64,000 nt of DNA from NCBI GenBank assembly GCA_023101725.1, contig JALJCO010010455.1, positions 124,001-188,000 on the forward strand. Direction: 5' to 3'. The translations under genes were made by a program, and so were the position numbers. The stretch comes from Atherinomorus stipes (lineage: Eukaryota; Chordata; Actinopteri; Atheriniformes; Atherinidae). Below, one piece after another: positions 57,590-64,000 of the stretch; the first letter of the stretch is position 1; each line of letters begins with the position of its first letter. The notes below the pieces were generated by a model. The model was given only the letters and a program-made list of their open reading frames with translations, had not been told where the DNA came from and did no database searches.

Positions 57590-58482
57590 ATTTGCTTGTG
57601 GTGTGTTGGTGAGCACTGCAGCCTCCCAGTAAGAAGGTCATTAGTTCAAGTCCTGGCTGGGGAGTTGTTCGAACAATTCCAACAGTTCCTTCCTGTGTGG
57701 AGTTTCTCCCCATGTATACATGGGTTCTCTCCGGGTACTCCGGCTTCTTCCCACCATCCAAAGACATGATGTTAGGTTAATTCACTGTAAACTGTCTCTA
57801 GGAATGAATGTGAGTGTTCGTCTGTCTCTCTGTGTTGGCCCAGCGATGGACTGGCGACCTGTTCAGGCGCTAACCTGATTCTGCCAGATGGATTTGCTCC
57901 CGCATATCCATCTGGGAATCATCCGTTGGAGTAGTTTTGGGAAGGGGTGAAAATACTGGTTAGCTGATTGGATAAGGCATCTGTCTATCACCACCTATGT
58001 TGGTCAACCAATCAGATCAACGAAGCATATGACGTACTAACTGAGCAACGACGAAAAACACAACCACAACTCAGGCTACTCCTGCTGCTGCCGGCAACAG
58101 CTCGTTAGCTCATCAAACAAGAAACATGTCAGCAAAGGATATTCGCCGTTTGTGTAACGAGAATTTGCGAATAAAAGACGATAGCAACGCTAGTTTCATC
58201 CGCTGAAGCCGCCATGTTGTTTAAACTGAACTGTTGCTTCTCGTTGCGTCACACCTCAACCCGCCTCAAAGCAAACGCTGGTTGGACGTTCGTTTGGTGA
58301 ACTGCTCCAAATTCTCTTCAACGGAAAGTAGCCAGACTGATCTGCGAGTGAAAACTGAAGTTCGCCAGATCAGGATGGTCTCACGAGGCTACCAGGGGCA
58401 CCTGCCCCCCGCCTGATAATAGCTGGGATAGGCTCCAGCAACCCTGCGACCCTGAACTGGACAAGCGGTACAGAAAATGAAT
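57590..58482 (+). mobile_element. tRNA-derived SINE interrupted by another element
   Basis: The tRNA-like head (gtgagcactgcagcctccca ... ttagttcaagtcctggctgg) leads into the fish core atgggttctctccgggtact and ggactggcgacctgttcagg. The tail resumes at about 58400 (atagctgggataggctccag ... ctgaactggacaagcggtac). The inserted element separates the two halves. Confidence 0.85.
57870..58395. mobile_element. Element nested in the SINE
   Basis: The left end aacctgattctgccagatgg and the right end ttcgccagatcaggatggtc ... cgaggctaccag are partly inverted. It contains a 27-codon frame (MSAKDIRRLCNEN...) with no recognised function. Confidence 0.6.
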
Positions 58483-58496
58483 GAGTCTTGGAATTA

Positions 58497-58570
58497 GGGG
58501 TGTGAAAAAATACAGATACACTGAAATATGGTAATGTTTTGTGTTGCAATATCATATCAATATTAAAGGT
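58497..58570 (+). repeat. hAT-like end fragment
   Basis: Aggggtgtgaaaaaatacag then atacactgaaatatggtaat, a left end of the 6991-7294 family without its partner. Confidence 0.5.
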
Positions 58571-60364
58571 TGAATAAGGAACATTTTTACTAAAAGCTAT
58601 ATTTAAAAAAAAACAAACAAACAAAAAAAACCTCCACAAGGCGTTTGGAGGGGTGCACAATGAAAGTACATTTCCTAAAAAAAATGTATTTAGCCTGATA
58701 ATAAATATGAAAATAAATTTTAACGGGTTTGACGATGGCAGAGACCCAGAGATGTCATCTGTCCCTGAAGAGGAGTGACCTGATGAGAGCAAAAACTGGA
58801 GTAAATTTAGGTGAAGACTACACTAAATGGACCCACATAAACGTTTTCCACGGCATCAAAACGCTGAAATGGCGACTTTCCTCCTGGATTGGTAAGCTAA
58901 CTTGTTTGCTAATGTGGCTAATGTTAGCTGTCACTTATGAATTCCTCTGCAGTTCTTGTTGGACATGCTGCAGGCAGCTGGTCACTGACGTATCGGCAGT
59001 GAGCCTGGCATCCCAGGTACAAAGTGTACAAAAGAAATCAAAGATCAGTTGTAGAAAAACGTAATATATAATTCAAAACTGTTTAATGGGATTTAGAGCA
59101 CTGATTACGATCAGTAACGCCTTAGAAGACATTAAAAGTAGTTACTCATAGTACAGTCATAGCTACACCTGAGACCACTGGTTCCACTCACAGATGAAAA
59201 CATCTTTATATCTGGGAGAATTTTGGCCACTAACGGCCACCGTACATTAACAACCGTGCTGGAATATGAAGTCATTTAAAAGATTTTTTTTCCCAAATAC
59301 CCATCTTTACCACTAGATGTCAGTAATTCTTACATACTGTACCTTTAAAAGATTAACTGTGACAAGTTGATGCAATCATTAAAATTTGATCCAGGTAACA
59401 GTTTTTACAGTGTGGCAGTGTCCTGGCTTTCTAACTGGCATGGCCTCAGCCAGCACTGGAGCAGCCAGATATGCTGCTGGTAATTTATTAGAGAACAAAC
59501 CCAGAGAAGGAAGCCTTTCTAATATGGAGCCAGCTCTCTGGTGACATAAACTCATTTCAGTCAAACCACACAAACAATGGATCAATGAGCACATAAATAG
59601 TCCCTGTGAAACAAGCAGGTGATGGGGAGCCACTTTTGGACTTTAGAATAAACCTAATCCATGTCTGACCTAATTACCACATAAATTATGAGTAAGTGAG
59701 GAATAAAAGCACACCTGCATCTTCTACTCTGCCTGAATATTCGCTGAATATCAGCTGCCGCATGCAGGGGCCCCTCTTTCTGCAGCTCCACGTTTACGAT
59801 GGTATCTGCTGGGCTCCGGTTTGAGTATGACCACAAAAGGCCACTGCCTCTTCCCTTTCCAAACGACTTTGTCTCTGAGGAAGTTGTGATTTGGCCCCTC
59901 TGGACCCTGATAAGAGATCAGAATGGCTGATTGGAATGACTCCGCCCGGCTCGCACAGGAAACCGAACAGCATGTGTGGATGCTGAGAGAGACGGTGGAT
60001 GGCAGGGTACGTGCGCCACAGATCGTTCCTGCCGGGGTGTTTATGCTCGTCTGGACACCAAAGCTTTGACAAGGACTAAATTGGGGGTAATTTAGGGTTT
60101 TGAGTTTTTTCTGTTCGGGAACACTTTGTACACGAAGGTCAAAAACAGACAATATGTAAACAAAAACAACCATATTACAACCATTACAGCTGCCAACGTT
60201 GTGGATGTTTTTCACTTCATTTAAATTTTTTAGTATATTTCTCCCTTTATTTAATCATTTCATCCTTAATTAATGGGATCTTTTAAAATAAATGATAATT
60301 ATTATATTTTTTTTGTGTCACAGAGGAGTGAATTCCTTAAACATTATTTTTCTTTTTGGCAAAA

Positions 60365-60535
60365 GCTGTGGTTCCCTTGAGATTTCACGAAATTTCACGA
60401 TATTGTGTAACGATGAAATCTCACAAGATTTTGTTAGTAAAATAGATCGATAGCACGTTTTAAAATATCAATATGATATTGGCATATAAAATTATTGCGA
60501 TATTTCAGTGTATCGATATTTTTCCCACTCCTAAT
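60365..60535 (+). repeat. hAT-like end fragment
   Basis: Contains agatttcacgaaatttcacg, aaatctcacaagattttgtt and a right end cagtgtatcgatatttttcc; half of a foldback element of the 6991-7294 family. Confidence 0.55.
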
Positions 60536-61333
60536 ATTTACTTCTACATTTTTCTTTTATACCTGAAGCCCTTTGAGATCCTACAATGTAATGGCCACTA
60601 TGAATTCAAAGCATTATTACTATTATTATTATTAGGTTTTTCTTTTCTAAGCAAATTGACTGATTACACATCTGTCAAAGAAGTTGTCTGGACATCAGTA
60701 AAGTCCTTTACATAGAGTGGCACGAAGTACAACTTTTTCATCAAAACCATAATTTAAAAAGAAAACATCTACAGAACGTGCAGAATAAAAGTGCTAATTT
60801 TACCCTGAGTTTTTATAGCATAAAAATAATTGTTTTGTCAATTTTAACAGGTCTAAAAAGTAAATACATCTGAATTCCATACCAACTTTAGAATTTTTCG
60901 CTGTTAGCATTAGCTTCGGAGTTGCTAGCTTGATTGCTCTGTGCAGAAATAGCATCTTCCTTGTTTTACATTTCTCAAATTCAATTGGACAAAGACGAAG
61001 CAGGACGAGAGTGAAGGTAGGAAAGGGGCTCAAAAGACCAGCAGAGGTTACTGCTTTCCTCCATGTAAGTTAAACATTTACTAATGCTAATTAACGGTTA
61101 ACCTGTTCTGTTACGTTGCTAATGCTAATTGAGTAAGCGAGTGTTAGCATGTCACCAACTGGCAGGAAGGAATTAAACTTGTAGATATCACCTTTAAGCT
61201 AGCTTAGCACAATGTATGTTTGCTTCGTCTACCACAAAGTATAATGGCTTAGCCTAGCATGTAGTCCTTTACCTTTTTTAATCATTTGTCCTGGCAATAA
61301 TACTTTTTGTGAAGCTTAGAAGAAAGAATGGGC

Positions 61334-62551
61334 AGGAATGTTCGATATTGGCTGTTTTACCGATATCCAATAAACCAATATTGTCATACTCTTAATTTCC
61401 AATATCAACCGATGGCGATATTGAAGACAACTGTGAGGTTGTATCTTTCATATTTTGAGAGATACAGCTACAAAGATCCCAAAATCTCCTTAACTCAGCC
61501 ATAGGAGTTCATTTTGGACTTCTGGCTGCCAGATATCAGATACTAGCAGGTATTAGATACTACCATATATCAGATACTAGCAGGTATTAGATACTACCAT
61601 AAATCAGATGCTAGCAGGTATTAGATACTACCATATATCAGATAATAGTGGGTATCAGATACTACCATATATCAGATACTAGCAAGTATTAGATACTACC
61701 ATATATCAGATGCTAGCAGGTATTAGATACTACCATATAGCAGATGCTAGCAGGTATTAGATACTACCATATACCAGATACTAGCAGGTATTAGATACTA
61801 CCATATACCATATACTAGCAGGTATTAGATACTACCATATATCAGATACTAGCAGGTATCAGATACTACCATATAGCAGATGCTAGCAGGTATTAGGCAA
61901 CATGTGGCTAATTCTAATGTTTCTAACAACTTGGTAACTTAACCAACAACTTAAAACCAGACATATTATCAGCAGCTTCAAAGTAAGTCAGTCTGTAGCA
62001 GCAGCAGCTGCACCGTAGTCACATGACTCTGAAAGGAATCCTGGGAAATGAAGTTCTTTCACAATAACAGGAACTTTTCTACATGCTGGAACGCTGCTAA
62101 TGGAGCAAGATCTCCGAGATTTAGTAAAGTAACAAGGAGATCTTGCAAGATTTCATTAGTTGAGAAATATCAATCAATATCAGTCAATATCAAAGGTTTC
62201 CACATCAATATCAATCAACTTTTTAACCTCACATGTAGTCTGACATGTACGGAAGAGGACTGAAGAAAAAAATAAAATAATGATATTAAAGTCAGAATTC
62301 TGACTCTTTCCGAAATTTAAAAAAAAAAAAAAAAATCCTAAAAAATTATTTTAAAAATATGGAAAAAAGTCAAAATTCAGACTTTTTATTTCCTCCAGTG
62401 GCCCTAATCCTCTTCCGTAGACATGAGAAACATCTGTGGACACACATCTGACCCACAGATTGGATATTTCCAAAGGAATCAATACAGATATTTTCCAATA
62501 TTACATTTTGGATGCTGATATTGGCTGATAATATCGGACATCTCCACTAAT
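61334..62551 (-). mobile_element. Family D copy with amplified 34-bp subrepeat
   Basis: Inverse orientation. It runs from gttcgatattggctgtttta to gctgataatatcggacatct. A 34-bp tandem array occupies 61534-61897; A-rich and poly-A stretches lie near 62320. Confidence 0.75.
61534..61897. repeat. 34-bp tandem array, ~10.7 copies
   Basis: The unit is tatcagatactagcaggtat + tagatactaccata, with single-base variants. The same unit is present only about three times in the D copy at 8000-8110. Confidence 0.95.
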
Positions 62552-63813
62552 GGGCAGGGAAACAATGAGTCTGGCTCTGTCCTGACGACATAAAACATCA
62601 AATTTCCCAATGAACATTTTAACATTTGTCAAAACTAAATACAAACGAAAAGCTAAATAATTTGCCTTAGCACTGTTTTCGCTAATGAGTTAAGCTAGCT
62701 GACTTAGATCTGTGTACATTTTCTCTTTGTATGTGTTCAGAAAGCTACAATTATACTTCCCAAAATACTGACTCTTTAAAGTTGAATGATTGTTAAAGAA
62801 CAGACTTCATTAGTCAGTCTTTTATTCTGACGTATCTGAGACAACTGGCCAAAGCCAGACTGAGTACTTCCCTCTCACGTACTCAGGACTGAGAGCCCTT
62901 CAGCTGTCAGACATTTAACTGATCTTTAAAGGGTTTCACGCCACTTTCCTCAACACCTGTACGACCCTTCAGCGCTCAGAGAGACGCTTCAAATCACCCT
63001 GCAGAGCTCCAGAAGTGGCTGATGATCAACAAGCGCGCTGTCAGAGCGCAGGGCGATGTTTCCTTATTTTCTTTATTTTTATTTTACTGTTTCTCTGAGT
63101 GGATTCTCGTCTCAGCGCAGTCAGGCTGGTAATGGAAAGTCTAGGATGAGTCACACCGGGCCAGAGGGTTAAATACTGAAACTGCATGACTCAGTGCGCT
63201 CCAGACACCAGACTAAATATAAAAGCATCCCTCTAGTTCAGAATAACCCCTCATATAACCACATTATTATCATTAATAATCAACCACATGATGGTAACCA
63301 ACTAATTATCATAAATGATTGTAATGATAAATCCTTGATGAACATAACAGATTTAATTTTCACTCTAGAAAACTGGTTGCAGTTGTGTTTAAAGAGGAAA
63401 TTAACGTGATAATTGACTCCTGCTGTCCTCGATATAATTAATTACCCAAGAGTAAAATAATTATGCTACAACTTGAAAGTGGACCAAAGAAAAAAAACCT
63501 ACTTGTGTTAAAAAGGAGCAGAAACTTATTAACCCCAGCCAGTGTGCTTCTTTTGCATAACAATGGATTTAATTTCAGGCACTTTGCCGATGCTCACATT
63601 CACGCAAACATCCGGTGATTAAACCAGCGGCACGGAGGTGATAAACTAAAAACAGCACAGACTCAAACTAAGAACATCACAGTATGGTGTTTTTCTAAAT
63701 GCACAACAGGGGAGTCTCTTATTGTTTTTACACCAGATGCCACAAACTCAGGATTAGAGTTCGTTTCCGTGTCAGAAACTACAGAGATCTGCTGCCTTCA
63801 TCTCTGTAAAGGC

Positions 63814-64000
63814 TTTAAAGGTACAGTATGTGAAAAATCAAATGTCAATGGCAGAAAATGTGATGTATAATTCAAAACTGTGTTTCTATTGATGTGTAAT
63901 CGCTGCACTAGAATTGCTGTAATATGTTAATTTTCTTAGAATGAGTAATTTATATCTACTTTCAGGGCGGTGCACATATGGAGGCTGCCATATTTGTTCC
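63814..64000 (+). mobile_element. MITE end cut by the window edge
   Basis: The left end tttaaaggtacagtatgtga and the interior gatgtataattcaaaactgt match the sequence near 59060-59100 and the inverted end at 59330-59349 (tacatactgtacctttaaaa). Confidence 0.5.

Larger units (their letters stand above)
54711..64000. other. 5' flank or first intron of stard8: repeats, no further exon identified
   Basis: The ~75-bp satellite is at 55262-56785 and a nested SINE at 57590-58482. hAT-like ends lie at 58497-58570 and 60365-60535, and a family D copy at 61334-62551. A MITE is cut by the window edge. 56800-57580, 59360-60350, 60540-61330 and 62560-63810 show no gene or repeat that I recognise; 63190-63480 is rich in TAAT/ATTA words. 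Confidence 0.55.

Noticed and set aside
57603..57660. tRNA-like sequence with B-box
   Set aside because: It is the head of a SINE with the fish retroposon core attached and does not fold into a complete tRNA.
59751..60215. 154-codon - strand frame
   Set aside because: No recognisable motif; possible donors do not give the phase needed to join the SAM exon.
61534..61897. Regularly spaced direct repeats resembling a CRISPR array
   Set aside because: Head-to-tail 34-bp units without unique spacers, inside a eukaryotic transposon copy.

Overview
The window is vertebrate, almost certainly teleost fish, nuclear DNA. Two spliced genes with canonical GT-AG introns lie in a dense background of DNA-transposon debris typical of fish: hAT-type MITEs with 8-bp target duplications, Tc1-like and PIF/Harbinger relics, TTAA-flanked MITEs, tRNA-derived SINEs, and large mini- and microsatellites. 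There is no bacterial, phage or CRISPR content. I worked by eye, so repeat families are described by termini and target duplications rather than by database name.

Left part, + strand: the last two coding exons of the cytosolic arginyl-tRNA synthetase gene rars1 (2026-2273 and 6740-6849, stop at 6847-6849). The upstream rars1 intron is filled by a 30-bp minisatellite (1-1873) that runs off the window edge. A 304-bp hAT MITE sits directly behind the likely rars1 poly(A) signal.

Middle, 6850-20968: a 14-kb interval between convergent genes, mostly nested transposons. It also holds a non-repetitive block at 15780-16300 with three perfect octamer (POU) sites.

Right part, - strand: sixteen phase-consistent coding exons (54396 down to 20969) of a DLC-family RhoGAP of SAM, Ser-rich, RhoGAP and START architecture, about 1,090 residues. 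The best paralog assignment is stard8 (DLC3), with stard13 as the alternative. The protein should bind talin and tensin at focal adhesions and inactivate Rho; the arginine finger, the LD-like motif and the tensin-type Tyr motif are all present. The start codon is not certain; a short phase-compatible first exon is proposed at 54686-54710. Its introns carry a Tc1 element whose transposase was broken by five tandem 94-bp units, a HARBI1-like transposase relic with an in-frame stop, a hAT insertion 41 bp from a splice acceptor, and a ~75-bp satellite upstream of the SAM exon.

From 54.7 kb to the right edge I see only satellite, nested SINE and MITE sequence and AT-rich DNA. I found no clearly undescribed molecular system. 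The most notable signals are the repeat-within-transposon expansions, the octamer cluster and the transposon insertions beside RNA-processing signals.
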